Under the pieces are notes generated by a model. That model was not told the DNA's origin and ran no database searches. It was given only the letters and a program-made list of their open reading frames with translations. The translations under genes were made by a program, and so were the position numbers. Positions 1 through 10,109 of a stretch of DNA of 64,000 nucleotides are shown one piece after another. The stretch covers positions 9,370,001 through 9,434,000 of the forward strand of contig CM076954.1 of the NCBI GenBank assembly GCA_039566865.1, written 5' to 3'. This DNA is from Aurelia coerulea (Eukaryota; Cnidaria; Scyphozoa; Semaeostomeae; Ulmaridae). How positions within the stretch are numbered: the stretch's first letter is position 1; each line of letters opens with the position of its first letter.

Positions 1-64
1 GGCATTGAATAGAAAGTTACGGCTGAGCGACCTTTTATTGTCTAAAATTCCGCCCGCTCGGAAA

Positions 65-136
65 ACTCCACCGACTGGAAATCAGCCTCTACGATGTTTT
101 TTCACTTCGTAGAGGCTGATTTCCAGTCGGTGGAGT
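65..136. repeat. perfect 30-bp hairpin
   Basis: Bases 65-94 are the exact reverse complement of 107-136, with a 12-base loop. The right arm ends where the next, larger palindrome begins, so the two structures are contiguous. No coding potential is seen. It is probably the core or end of a foldback transposon; a transcribed hairpin RNA is the alternative. Confidence 0.85.
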
Positions 137-497
137 ATGCCCCCAAGATAAAGCCTAAGACTTATTCAAATGGAATGACTGTATTCAGGCGACCCCACAG
201 GCGAACATATCCAATTCAACATCAGCTGCTCTTTCATTGAGACCGTTGGGTGCAAAGGTTCCCAATTTGTATTGTCAAAATAATTCTTTTCTACGAAGTG
301 AGTAAACATCTGAAGCCCCATCAATGATTTTTATGCTGACCGAAAAAGCACCCTGATGGCCTTCACTAAAAAAATGCCCAAAGAAACCCGCCTGTGGTAC
401 CGCCTTACCCCTGTCAAGACTGGATATGTTCGCCTGTGGGGTCGCCTGAATACAGTCATTCCATTTGAATAAGTCTTAGGCTTTATCTTGGGGGCAT
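137..497. repeat. foldback repeat with 77-bp perfect arms
   Basis: Bases 137-213 are the exact reverse complement of 421-497; the arms start with ATGCCCCCAAG and are separated by 207 bases. Perfect identity means the arms are recent or are kept alike by gene conversion. A fragment of the neighbouring hairpin (CTACGAAGTG) recurs in the spacer near 291. No transposase frame is present. It is probably a non-autonomous foldback element, but no clear target duplication was found. Confidence 0.75.
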
Positions 498-950
498 GCT
501 TCCTTTCGTATTTCGTGTCAGTGTGCACGTGGTGTCAGGGTGGAATTCCCTGTCTTGCCATCTAGGGATTTAGCAATTTAAGCAAATCCCAGGAGGGTCG
601 TTGGGAGGCGTGCTTCTTCGTTTGCTTGAGACTTTATATACGCAGAGCTTCCATTCCGATGTCGAGAACTAAAGGATTAAGGAATTTACTATGAACTTTT
701 ATTTGAATTGGAAGTTTTGGCTGGCTAAGAAAACTTGAAATAGTCTAGGTGTGTTGTTTGGCATTGTTTTTAAGGGGGGCCTCGGGGGATTTTATCACGA
801 TTTTATGTTAATGTTATTTTGTCCTATAAATACTTGGCTGTCCTGTGGTTGTAAACAACTGATGAAGATTTTATAATCGAAACGTTTTGCTTTTAACAGT
901 TTTGTTTTTCATATACTTTTTTCTGTTATTTTTGATGGTGGTTTTGTTTT
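498..950. other. intron sequence with a retroelement-tail-like segment
   Basis: No gene is seen. Bases 851-900 (ACTGATGAAGATTTTATAAT followed by GAAACGTT and TTTTAACAGTT) resemble the 3' tail of the R4-like retroelement at 14251-14322. As there, the tail lies just before an ATAAT microsatellite, so this may be the 3' end of another degraded copy on the + strand. Confidence 0.4.
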
Positions 951-975
951 AATAATAATGATAATGATAATAATG
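951..975 (+). repeat. ATAAT microsatellite at a retroelement boundary
   Basis: Degenerate (ATA/ATG)n tract directly 5' of the R4-like relic that begins at about 976. See the TAA-targeting finding. Confidence 0.8.
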
Positions 976-1598
976 CGAAGGCATGATAACGCCCTGAAGG
1001 TATTGGCTGTTGCATGGTGCAAACAACAAGGAATATTGGATGATAAGATCTTATGGTATAAGCAAACTGGGGGAAAGGCCATGTTGTCGAAGGTAATGAA
1101 AGCAAGATGCTGTGGGATTTTGAATAAAAACTGAGAGTAACTGAAAGAGGGAGGAGACCGGACTTAACACTGGAAGATGGTGCAAATAAAAAGATTTGGA
1201 TAGTAGACATGGCGTGCCCACAAGAACATAATATAAGTGATAAACACAGAGAAAAACTGAACAAATACCAGCAGGTGACATTCACAACTAGAGAGAGAAG
1301 ACCAGGATATGACGTTGAGATCATGCCATTGATAATTGGGTGTTTGGGGGGTGGAATGAAACGATTGGAGGAACAAGTTACAAAGATAATGAATAACAGG
1401 AAAGATGTAGAAGAGATATGTCAAACTATGCAAAAGACGGTGCTGATGGAAAGTGATACCATCATGAAGAAATTTATGAGCGGAATTATCCAGCAATCAT
1501 GACTCTATGACTTTGTAGATATGACTTTTAATTATTAGACTAGCAAAAATTGGTAGTCTACAACATCATTAGGCTGTATTTATAGCAGTTATATCGTT
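976..1598 (+). mobile_element. R4/Dong-like LINE relic, endonuclease end
   Basis: 5'-truncated, frameshifted remnant of a non-LTR retrotransposon with a C-terminal restriction-like endonuclease. The first frame (from 976) reads RRHDNALKVLAVAWCKQQG, the segment that usually follows the zinc knuckle. A second frame, open from about 1128 to the stop at 1500-1502, has the catalytic pattern RRPDLTLEDG then IWIVDMACPQEHN, followed by EKLNKYQQ and MPLIIGCLGGG. The PD...D spacing and the K..KY motif are typical of this endonuclease family. The reverse transcriptase part is missing. ATAAT tracts flank it at 951-975 and 1600-1617, although the second tract could be the tail of the neighbouring LINE. 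The R4/Dong assignment is inference from domain order and setting. Confidence 0.65.
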
Positions 1599-1599
1599 T

Positions 1600-2046
1600 T
1601 ATAATAATAATGATAATTAACAATTTATTTAAAGTTAGCTAAGACAATAGCGTTAAGCTAATTAAGGCCAACTATACGGAATATTTACCAAAGTCTAATT
1701 ACAAAAAACCTAGATTTGATACAAAATTTTTACACAATTTACAGCTGCAGTCAAAAGTTTTGATAGATTTAATATTTCTTTTAAAAATCTCTAATGATTG
1801 GGACTTTTTGATTTCTCTTGGCAGAGTCTGCCATACTTTTTGACCAATAAACCTGATGGTATCAATGCCATATTGATTCGTCCTAGCTTTAGGCAAAACA
1901 AGATTATTATTGCCACGAAGGCTATATGGCATATCTTTTCTAACAAATACCTCTGCCATGAAAGCCGGATTCAAGTTGTTTACGGTTTTGTAAATCTCAG
2001 TCTGGAGCAGCTGTATCAATAAGCCATTGCATAGTATAACCAACAT
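1600..2046 (-). mobile_element. CR1/L2-like LINE 3' end, family A
   Basis: The minus-strand frame from 2046 down to 1699 has the typical C-terminus of a non-LTR reverse transcriptase (EIYKTVNNLNPAFM, then YGIDTIRFIGQKVWQTLPRE and SLEIFKRNIKSIK). A 3' UTR follows, with GGCCTTAATTAGC on the minus strand, and it ends in an ATTATCATTATTATTA-type tail at 1600-1617. It is strongly 5'-truncated. A second copy sharing the UTR word is at 55361-55767. Confidence 0.75.
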
Positions 2047-2049
2047 CTA

Positions 2050-3254
2050 TGAGTCAGCTCTTATGACAAGACTTCGTTTGCACTTTTCTGACATAAGCGA
2101 ACACAGATTTGATCACAATTTTGCTTATGAAAGCGATACGTGTAAATTTAATCTTGGGGTCGAATCAACAATCCATTATTTCCTGCACTGCCATCTCAAT
2201 ACAGCTCAGAGGAGTAACCTGCCTGATGAAGTATCTGTCATACCGAGTGAGTCAGAAAAACGTGGCGTGTTTGGTGGACTGTGACGTTGCGTGTACCCAC
2301 CCGATCGTCATGGACTAAATGTTTTTGTGCAGCCAAAAACCCAACTTAGATCATGCACCTTTCCCCATTGGAATCGGTCACTTGATGCATTTGTTAGAAA
2401 AGATTTCTTCTTAAGACCTTGTGTGCGAGTCTTACAAACTGATGAAATCTTTAACCAAGCCTCTTCAGCATTTTAGCCTTGCCCCAGTTACTGGTACATG
2501 TGGTATTATCAGGGAAGAAATAAGTAGTTAGGAGATGTTGTTTTCTTGCCTGGGATGCCTTGTCATAACTTTTTATGCGCAGAGAATATGTTTGAAATGC
2601 ATTAAAACATGTGCTTCTTTGTCTTATGAAGAGATTTCCCTCAACCAGATCTATGTACTGTGAATCATATGGAGACTCCCTGCTGGCTGACAACACTATT
2701 TACTAACTATTTCATTAGCCCTTCAAAATATAGCTTGATAACGGGCTATGCTCAAAACGTCGTGCTTTTTTCAATTCGCATCAAAGTGCTTATATTTTAC
2801 TTTATTTACTTGTTTATTTTTGTAATATTGCACTACATGCGAAAAAAATATTTTCCCCTGATAATACCATGTGTACCTGTAACTTTGGCATGGGGTGAAA
2901 TGCTGGTTAAAGACTTCATCAGTTTGCAAGACTCCCATACAAGGCCTTACGAAGAAATTTTTATTTAACTAATGCATCAAATGACCGATTTAAATGGGGG
3001 CGAAGGTTTATGATCTAAGTTAGACTTTTGGCTGCATCGAAAAGATTTTAAGCACGGCTAAACACGACGTTACAGTACGCCAAATGCCCCACGTTTTTCT
3101 GACTCAACCGGTAGTTGGCAATGATATTTCCCAATTACCTGATGACCATTTATGTGATCTACTTCTTTTTGGTGGTAAAGCTTATAACGAGAAAGGGAAT
3201 GAAATTATATTGAAATGCACCGTCACATTCGTTAAGCTTACAAAAGCGTTTTAG
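2050..3254 (+). pseudogene. LINE reverse transcriptase C-terminus, split by a transposon
   Basis: The frame at 2050-2240 gives MTRLRLHFSDISEHRFDHNF, then ESTIHYFLHCH, the Cys/His-containing C-terminal region common in cnidarian LINEs. The frame stops at a TA dinucleotide, where an 869-bp element (2243-3111) sits. It resumes in the same phase after the second TA with ISQLPDDHLCDLLLFGG and runs to a natural-looking TAG at 3252-3254. With the insertion and one TA copy removed, the frame is uninterrupted, so the LINE fragment was still open when it was hit. The 5' part of the LINE is absent. Confidence 0.8.
2243..3111. mobile_element. TA-flanked foldback DNA transposon, 869 bp
   Basis: Long inverted repeats (about 2243-2513 against 2860-3111) end in CCGAGTGAGTCAGAAAAACG on the left and, in reverse complement, CCGGTTGAGTCAGAAAAACG on the right. 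The duplicated target is TA (2241-2242 and 3112-3113), which fits a Tc1/mariner-type non-autonomous element. It has no transposase frame. The short ORFs inside follow the palindrome and are not genes. It interrupts a LINE frame cleanly. Confidence 0.85.
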
Positions 3255-3700
3255 CTAACTTCGTCATTGTCGTTTGTATCAGGTAGATTAGGGTAGCTCT
3301 GCTTTCCGGTCTGATGGGCTCAGTGGGCTTGTTTTGGTCCTCTTCTCTAGGTGGCTGTTGGCGGCGTTGTGGCTGGTCGGTCTTTCGGGATTCCGTGGAG
3401 CGTTCGTTCCTGGGTTTCGGGGTCGATTGGCTTCCAGGCGGTCGATAGTTGCTTGGTGGGATTCGGGGCCAGTCTCTCGCGCTCGTTGGGGTGGGCAACG
3501 GAGTAGCCCCAAGCATATGGCCTTGGACTATGATGCTGTGAATATACTATGTTTACATTGCATGTATAGTATATTGTAATTTATATATCGTCTTTGAAGC
3601 AGTGTAATCTTATCATTTGTTATAAAATAATAGTTAATTTGGTCTGTTGAGTTTGGAGGTGACTTGATAAAATTATGTTCCTTTGCCTCCATCTCAACAG
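3255..3700. other. intron with GC-rich patch
   Basis: Bases 3290-3525 are far richer in G and C than the surroundings. The minus strand reads an open proline/arginine-rich frame (for example RPRNPGTNAPRNPERPTS) with no domain I recognise. It could be a remnant of a nucleic-acid-binding ORF from a transposon, or a chance ORF in GC-rich DNA. Confidence 0.35.
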
Positions 3701-3702
3701 TA

Positions 3703-3913
3703 CCGGGTGTCCCAAAGTGATGTATTATCCTTTGATTGCTTATATTTCCATAACTGATGAACTGATTTTCAAAAACTGGTAAAACCACAACCAACATCTT
3801 AAAATACAATTCAGCCTTTAAGCAATCAAATAAAACAAAGTGTTTGAAAATCGGTTCATTGGTTACGGACATGTAAGCAATCAAACAATAATACATCATT
3901 TTGGGACACCCGG
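3703..3913. mobile_element. 211-bp Tc1/mariner-like MITE
   Basis: The termini are CCGGGTGTCCCAAA and its reverse complement, flanked by TA on both sides (3701-3702 and 3914-3915). The inverted arms continue inward with mismatches almost to the centre (the TGATGTATTAT and TTTGATTGCTTA words pair with the right arm). It has no coding capacity. Confidence 0.88.
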
Positions 3914-4033
3914 TAGATAAAATTGAGTTGTATTGTTACTGGTATTAATTCTTTTATTTATTATAGAAACAAAAAAAGATTAACAAATTTAGTGTTACAG
4001 TTGGAAATTCCAGATGTTTTGTTGTTTAGTTCA

Positions 4034-5632
4034 TTCATTTCATTTCATTTTCATTTCATTTTCATTTATTTATAGGAGGGTAACCCTTCAGCAAAGGCTG
4101 ATTTACAAGGGGCCCTCCGTCAAAAATCTTACAATTTATGGAATATACCTACTATTAAAATAATTACAATATATGATTTCAAAATGAAAATCTAAAATAC
4201 AAAATTGTTCTAATTTACAGAAGAAAAAAAAAAAAAATGTGCAAAAAAGAAACATATCCTAAATTGTTGTTTTAAAACTATTGAGTTTTACGGCTTGCTT
4301 CGACTCAGCTGAGAGGCTGTTCCAATATTTTACTCCTCTGAACGAAAAACATCTTTGACCATTTCCACTTTTCATTAATGGTATCTTTAGGTCAGTAGAA
4401 GTATTTCGGAGGGTGTGAAGGGAGCCCTGCGACTTTTTCAAGAAAAGTTCCGTCAAATATTGAGGAGCAAGACCATTTAATGCCTTAAACACCATGACTT
4501 TGGTCTCGGAACCAATCAATTCCTCAATCGTTTGCCAACCAAGACTTTTTATAAGGGGCATGGCGGAGGCATCAAAACGGCTACCAGTGATTATTCTAGC
4601 AGCTCTGTTTTGTAGCTTCTGCAAGCGGCTTTTTTCTGTGGAACTACAGCAGCCCCAAACAGAGCAACAATAACGAAAATGTGGTTCCACAATACTTCTG
4701 TACAAACTAATCAAGGAAGTAGAAGGGACGAGGCTCCTCGCATGTTTCAGAAAACCAATAGCCCTCGAAACTTTCGACGCGACATATTTAATGTGTTCCT
4801 TCCAATCCAGGCTTTGATCAATTTGTACACCAAGGTACTTTGTCTTGTCCACTACCTCTAAACTGTCTTCCTGAATTTTAAGATCCAATTTTCCATTGGA
4901 TCTTTTTAGGAAATTCTGTTTAGATTTGGAGCAAATGAGCATGGAATGAGTTTTCGCGACATTTAGCGATATTTTGTTTCCCTTCAACCAAGATTCAAGA
5001 CTCTTGAGATCATTATTCATGGCCTCATTCAGCTGAGTCAAATCCTTAGATTGATAAGAAAGGCTGGTATCGTCAGCATACATGGACACAGTTGAGCTTT
5101 GAATACCACATGGTAGGTCATTGATGTAAACAAGGAAGAGAAGGGGACCAAGGCATGAGCCTTGCGGTACACCAACTTCGATATTGTCAATTTCTGAGTC
5201 AATTCCACCAACCCGACAGAACTGTTTTCTGTTCGAAAGATATGATTCAAACCATTTTATTTCTCTGTGACGAACGCCGTAATGCATTAGTTTTTCACAA
5301 AGGATCTTATGGTCCACTGTATCAAGAGCTTTTTTGAGGTCGATAAAAACTGATCCTACGTGGTGTCCTGTGACGAATCCCTTGTACCAATCATCCGTAT
5401 TTTTAAGTAAACAGGAGACTGTGGAAAAGAGTTCTCTAAAGCCAGACTGGCCCTTGTAAAGAAGGCGATTCTTATTTAGATATTGGTACAATTGATTGAA
5501 AACTAGCTTTTCAAAGAGCTTCGATATGACGGGAAGGACGGAAATAGGGCGATAGTTTGATTTTGTAGCCTTTTCGCCATCTTTGTAAATCAGTTCAAAC
5601 CAGTCAAAAGAGGATAATTTTCAGACACTCCG
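4034..5632 (-). mobile_element. 5'-truncated CR1/L2-like LINE
   Basis: Minus-strand LINE. It starts abruptly near 5632 inside the reverse transcriptase gene, has a 3' UTR below 4259, and ends in an ATTTTC/ATTTC-type simple tail (about 4034-4070). It lies antisense to the host gene. The abrupt 5' start is normal for target-primed reverse transcription. Confidence 0.85.
4259..5604 (-). pseudogene. LINE reverse transcriptase (partial)
   Basis: Copies LINE RNA into DNA at the target site; non-LTR type. A long open minus-strand frame runs from just below 5604, after an in-frame TGA, to the stop at 4259. It shows KSNYRPISVLPVISKLFEKL, the motif A region FIDLKKALDTVDH, motif B GVPQGSCLGPLLFLVYINDL and the catalytic YADDTSLSY, then thumb and C-terminal segments (LQNRAARIITGSRFD, KYWNSLSAESKQ). 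The endonuclease and any ORF1 are missing because of 5' truncation. The catalytic Asp pair is intact, so decay of the retained part is slight, which suggests a fairly young copy. Confidence 0.88.
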
Positions 5633-5805
5633 TAAATGGCCAAATGTTATATTGTGATTTTGCTTGTCGGAGGGCATAATTATTCTCTCTCATTTCTTGT
5701 TTTTTTTGTAAAAAGCACACTGTTGGATTATTTTAGAAAATGCCATACTATGTGTTATGTTATAACTCACGTCTTTTCATGTTTTGATTTCCTGAGAGAT
5801 AACTT

Positions 5806-6518
5806 CCGGGTGAGTCAGAAAACGTATGTTGCTTGAAAGGCTATTGTTCCCAGGACATTAAGGCAAGAATATTTAGTAATATCTCATTGACTAGACATGT
5901 TCAATTGATTTTAGAAATTTATCTGTTTGAAACTGGTTACTTTGGGTTTCACTATGTAATGGATTTTAGAGAAACAACAAAAACTCTTCAGGATCGTGAC
6001 TACATGGCTTTGTCGAGAAAAATTCACATAATTTCAGAACGGAAATGACCGATTTTAGTCAGGTAAATTCTAAAACATGTTTGAACATGGCCACTATTGA
6101 ATAACAGTAGAGAATATTACATTTGGGGATATTATTGTTTTGATAGCCAAGGAGTATTACCCATTCAAACAGGAATTGATTTTTCTACTCACCGGGTATT
6201 TCAACCTTAAATCGATGACTTCAACGCTTCGGTATGTGTTGTCCTCCTTGGAGAAAGAGAACTTTGCTAACAGTTCTTGTTGTCTTTACTCTGAAGAAGG
6301 AAAACTGACCAAATGTTGTCATAATTTTGTAGCCGCTTTTTGAGACTGTTTGAAGGAGTTTCTGGAGAGTATGTACCATAACTCCGGAGAAGAGAGACGG
6401 AATTTGACTGGTAAATTAGCGTATCTTATTAAACACATCGGCTATTAAACAAGAGACTTGCTAATATTGTTGTGATATTTAGGGAATTGTTTACATGTCG
6501 TTCTTTTTTCTCACCCGG
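5806..6518. mobile_element. candidate TIR element
   Basis: The left end CCGGGTGAGTCAGAAAACG and the right end (CCGGGTGAGAAAAAAGAACG in reverse complement) form imperfect 20-bp inverted repeats. The left end closely matches the end of the 2243-3111 element. The interior arms do not pair well and no matching TA is visible on the left, so the boundaries are uncertain. Confidence 0.4.
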
Positions 6519-6659
6519 TATACCTTGGCATTGGTTGTTCTCATCTGGTACTTTGGCTTCTTCTCTCTCGTTTAGCTGATTATCTAGACTCATACTCGGA
6601 AAAAAACAACGACACAGATCCGAAATCTAATGTCACACAATGTCTTTTGTTGTCCTCAG

Positions 6660-6748
6660 TTATTTGCAATCATGGAAAAATACATTGCTGGTTGTGTCTC
6701 ACGACCAACATTTCTTGGATAATGTTTGCACCGATGTCATACATTTAG
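6660..6748 (+). CDS. ABCF1: ABCF1 exon a: H-loop of NBD1
   Basis: Internal exon of an ABCF1 (ABC50)-like gene, a soluble ABC-F ATPase. In vertebrates the family associates with ribosomes and eIF2 and promotes translation initiation. The exon reads [10 protein letters not shown] then [19 protein letters not shown]: the H-loop (switch histidine in VSHD) and the end of the first nucleotide-binding domain. It follows TCCTCAG, is followed by GTAAGA, enters with one base of a split codon and leaves one base (G). The Walker A, signature and Walker B exons must lie upstream, because no DEPTNHLD-type frame is visible in 1-6659. All seven exons here keep phase with each other, which makes the gene call firm. 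Confidence 0.92.
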
Positions 6749-7132
6749 GTAAGAGATGTCTCTTTGTTATTATTACCTCTATCCATAAATTCAGAATTGA
6801 TAGTCTACACAGTGGGCTAAAATGCTGTTTGAATACCCTTGTGGGAATATTTGGCTGTAAATAATGCTATTCTATTGATAGCAAATAAAGCAATAGATGA
6901 TGTCAAAATCTCTTTTTAATGGGAACGATTTTGAATTCTTTGACTCATATGTGCTGTTTTATTTCGATTTAAGCAAAACCTGATACAGTTATTTTGAGCT
7001 CTGGGTACTTCTCTCAATTCACTTTTTATTAAGCAAAGGAAACCATGAACTGTATGCATAGTCAAAATGAATGTGAATTAATGCATTTTCTAGCAACCTG
7101 CGAAGAGAAAAGTCGAGAAAATTCTGCTTTCT
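6749..7132. other. intron, no feature seen
   Basis: AT-rich sequence between the splice donor at 6749 and the foldback element. I see no repeat or frame worth noting. Confidence 0.6.
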
Positions 7133-7141
7133 GTCTGCCAT

Positions 7142-9270
7142 AACAAGGGCAAATTTTGTAAACAATAGAAGCTTTGGTTTGTTTACACATGACGTCATTC
7201 ATTCCATCATCCAAGCAGCAAGCTCCATTTTGATGGCGTCATCTGATGATAATGGCGACGGGAGGGTGCTAGCTGTGGAGAAAACCACACCCTCGTTTTT
7301 TCCTCGCCACGAAAATATACTTTTGCAAAAACTAAAAATTTTTTGCACCCGTATAGAATGAGAAGTTTTACATACTTGGTTGCTTTCACTAAGCTCTGCG
7401 CCTTATGCTCTTCGTGCGATAGTTCGCTGTTGACTCCCCTTTTTGCACGTCCTCCGCGTACCCTCAAACGGTAGGCCCAAACCGTCAAAACATTTTTGCA
7501 GTACATACACCCTACCTTCCCTCGTCTTTAAAGTATCTCTATAAAATCAAAGACTGGCCTTAGTTAGAAAATCCGAAAGCTGAGGTATAATTTTGCAGAT
7601 GTAAATATGAAATAACTTACCCAATTTTCATCCACTGAGACGAAGCAATACTTGATAAACACAAAACTCCAGTGGTTCAATCCTGAACAAATCGAATTCC
7701 CAATGATAAAATGAAACTGTTTTCCACTCTCAAAATAATTTGACGAAGATGAAATGTAAATCTATTCCAAAATCTAAGAAGAAAAGGCGCGAAAATAATC
7801 TTGCCTCCAGTCTCCAAAAATAGAGAGTATTTCCAGCTTTCAATAACAAACTTCATTGTTGTTTTTTGGGGCAGTCATTTTCAGTTTACTGTGAGGAAAT
7901 TGATGAGAACATGTATTTTGATCTTCGAATCAGACATAAACTCATTCTTTCTGAATAAGAAACCACCCGTAAGAAACTGCAAGCTCGGTTTTTCGAACAT
8001 TGCAAAACTTTTGCGATCCGCAGCTTGAATTTCTCAGGTCACTCAAGGATTTTTGAAACTGCTCATTAATAGGTCAATGGTTTGAGTAGATTTTACTAAG
8101 TAATTTGGAAGCTCTTCTAACAAAAATTGATTGGTACCAGACAGCTAACTTCGCGCATTAAGATCTAAGAATCTATCCACAACCCCAATCTACGTTTCTG
8201 ATAAAATATTTCGCAGCCAGAGACCCTTTGAAGTGTTGGAATTGATTTTTTGAGACCTTAGTTCGCCTTGAATTAATTAATCGTTGAAATTTGCCCCTCT
8301 GAAAAGCTGCTCCTTAGATAATGTTCCAACATTCAAGTTTCTTAATTTTTTTGGTGATCTTAGAGAGTTTGGTTTCTTATGAAGGCAAAGTCTTCCTTTC
8401 ATTAAGAAAATATGTGTAATTCATTTAGCTACGGTTAAAGTCTATTTCTTAGTCAATTTCCTCACAATAAACTGAAAATGACTGCCCCAAAAATCAACAA
8501 TGAAGTTTGTTATGGAAACACTTTCTATTTTTGGGGACTGGAGGCAAGATTTTTCCCGCCCTTTCTTCTTAGATTTTGGAATGAATGTACATTTCATCTT
8601 CGTCAACTTATTTTGAGAGTGCGATCCCGATCAAGGCTGTGTTGGTCAAACTTATGTTGTGAAAACAGTTTCATCTTATCATCGGGAATTCGTTTTGTTC
8701 AGGATTGAACCACTGGAGTTTTGTGTTTATCAAGTATTGCTTCGTCTCAGTGGATGAAAATTGGGTAAGTTATTTCTTATTTACATCTGCAAAATTACTT
8801 TAGCTTTCGGATTTTCTAACTAAGGCTGAATTCTCAACGCCAAGCCAGTAATTCCTGAACATTGATTTTATAGAGATACTTTCAAGTTGAGGGAAGGTAG
8901 GGTGTATGTACTGCAATAATTATTTAACGGTTTGGGCCTAGCCGTTTGAGGGTACGCGGAGGACGTGCAAAAAGGGGAGTCAACAGCGAACTATCTCACG
9001 AAGAGCATAAGGCGCAGAGCTTAGTGAAAGCAACCAAGTATGTAAAACTTCTCATTCTATATGGGTGCAAAAAATTTTGAGTTTTTGCAAAAGTATATTT
9101 TCGTGACGAGGAAAAAGCGAGGGTGTGGTTTTCTCCGCAGCTAGCCCCTCCCGTCGCCATTATCATCAGATGACGCCATCAAAATTGAGCTTGATGATTG
9201 GATGATGGAATGAATGACGTCATGTATAAACAAACCAGAGCCTCTATTGTTTACAAAATTTGCCCTTGTT
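7142..9270. mobile_element. 2.1-kb foldback element, Mutator-like
   Basis: The sequence is one large imperfect palindrome centred near 8206. The outer arms (about 7142-7500 and 8930-9270) match closely, beginning AACAAGGGCAAATTTTGTAA. Inner segments still pair, for example CAGTTTACTGTGAGGAAATTG near 7880 with its partner near 8460, with the centre diverged. It is flanked by GTCTGCCAT (7133-7141) and GTCTGTCAT (9271-9279), a 9-bp duplication with one mismatch. No transposase frame exists. Very long TIRs with a 9-bp duplication suggest a non-autonomous Mutator-like element; the superfamily is inference. Confidence 0.8.
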
Positions 9271-9459
9271 GTCTGTCATTGATTTACTAAGGATTCTAGT
9301 AACCATCGACTCACCGGACAGGTCGCCATCAAGGATATATCTATATTGTTTAATCTAAAATGAAATACCTTTTCTGCTGCTAGGTCTTTACTGCAGGTTC
9401 GTTTATATTTTCTACCAAAAAGTATCGATTATTTTTGTCTCTCCGGAGTGAATGCTTGG

Positions 9460-9870
9460 GTTTTTATCAATAAATTAATCGCAAAGGCAATTAAAAACTT
9501 TGTTGAGCTGTTTTTCTATTTCATTCACATTATTGCCTCCAAGTACAAGAGAGGAGTCATCTGTATTTGCAAGTAAGTCTGAGTGAGCTAAGCATAGAGC
9601 CTTTCGGAACTCCACATGATGATTCCCCAGGGAACGAAGACTCTTTTTCTTATGTTTACGAAGAAAGTTTGATTTCTTAAGTAAGATTTAAACCAAAATA
9701 TGACTCAATAATCGACAATGCCAAGGTATTCATTTCACAAGGAAAATTTCACGGTCGATGGCATCAAACGCTTTTTTAGATCGATTAACATCATGCCAAT
9801 AAACATACTATTTTCAAATCCTTGTATGATTCTGTCACTTAAATATGAGTGTGGGTGAGTGCCCAAGCAG
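9460..9870 (-). pseudogene. degraded LINE reverse transcriptase fragment
   Basis: The minus strand reads the motif A remnant LKKAFDAIDREIF (about 9725-9782), then, after stops and losses, a motif C remnant ANTDDSSLVLGGNNVNEIE (about 9505-9570), where YADD has decayed. Motif B is mostly gone. It is an old, multiply broken non-LTR element antisense to the host gene. Confidence 0.65.
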
Positions 9871-10109
9871 CTTATACAGTTTTCATCAGGTGACTGAATT
9901 TAAGCTCGGTCAAGTGAGGTCAAACTCCGGATAGGTGACCTCTCGAAGGCCTGACGTTACAAATTACTTTCTGTCCTTCGGAAGAGACGTTACATGCCTG
10001 GATGTGACATACATGCATAGTGGGCCTGAATTAGCTTTAGATAGCTAGAAATCCTGTCAGCCTACTTGAGATAGATTCATGAAACAAATGACAACCATGT
10101 GTCTGTGGA

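Noticed and set aside
851..900. Hammerhead ribozyme (CTGATGA ... GAAA)
   Set aside because: The core words are present, but the first stem II pair would be A-C, and no NUH cleavage site flanked by matching stems I and III is found.
1..6659. Upstream ABCF1 exons with Walker A, signature or Walker B motifs
   Set aside because: I looked for a DEPTNHLD-type or LSGG-type frame on the + strand and saw none; they must lie upstream of the window.
7207..7506. 99-codon minus-strand ORF
   Set aside because: It lies in the left arm of the 2.1-kb foldback; the equivalent frame in the other arm is not kept open.
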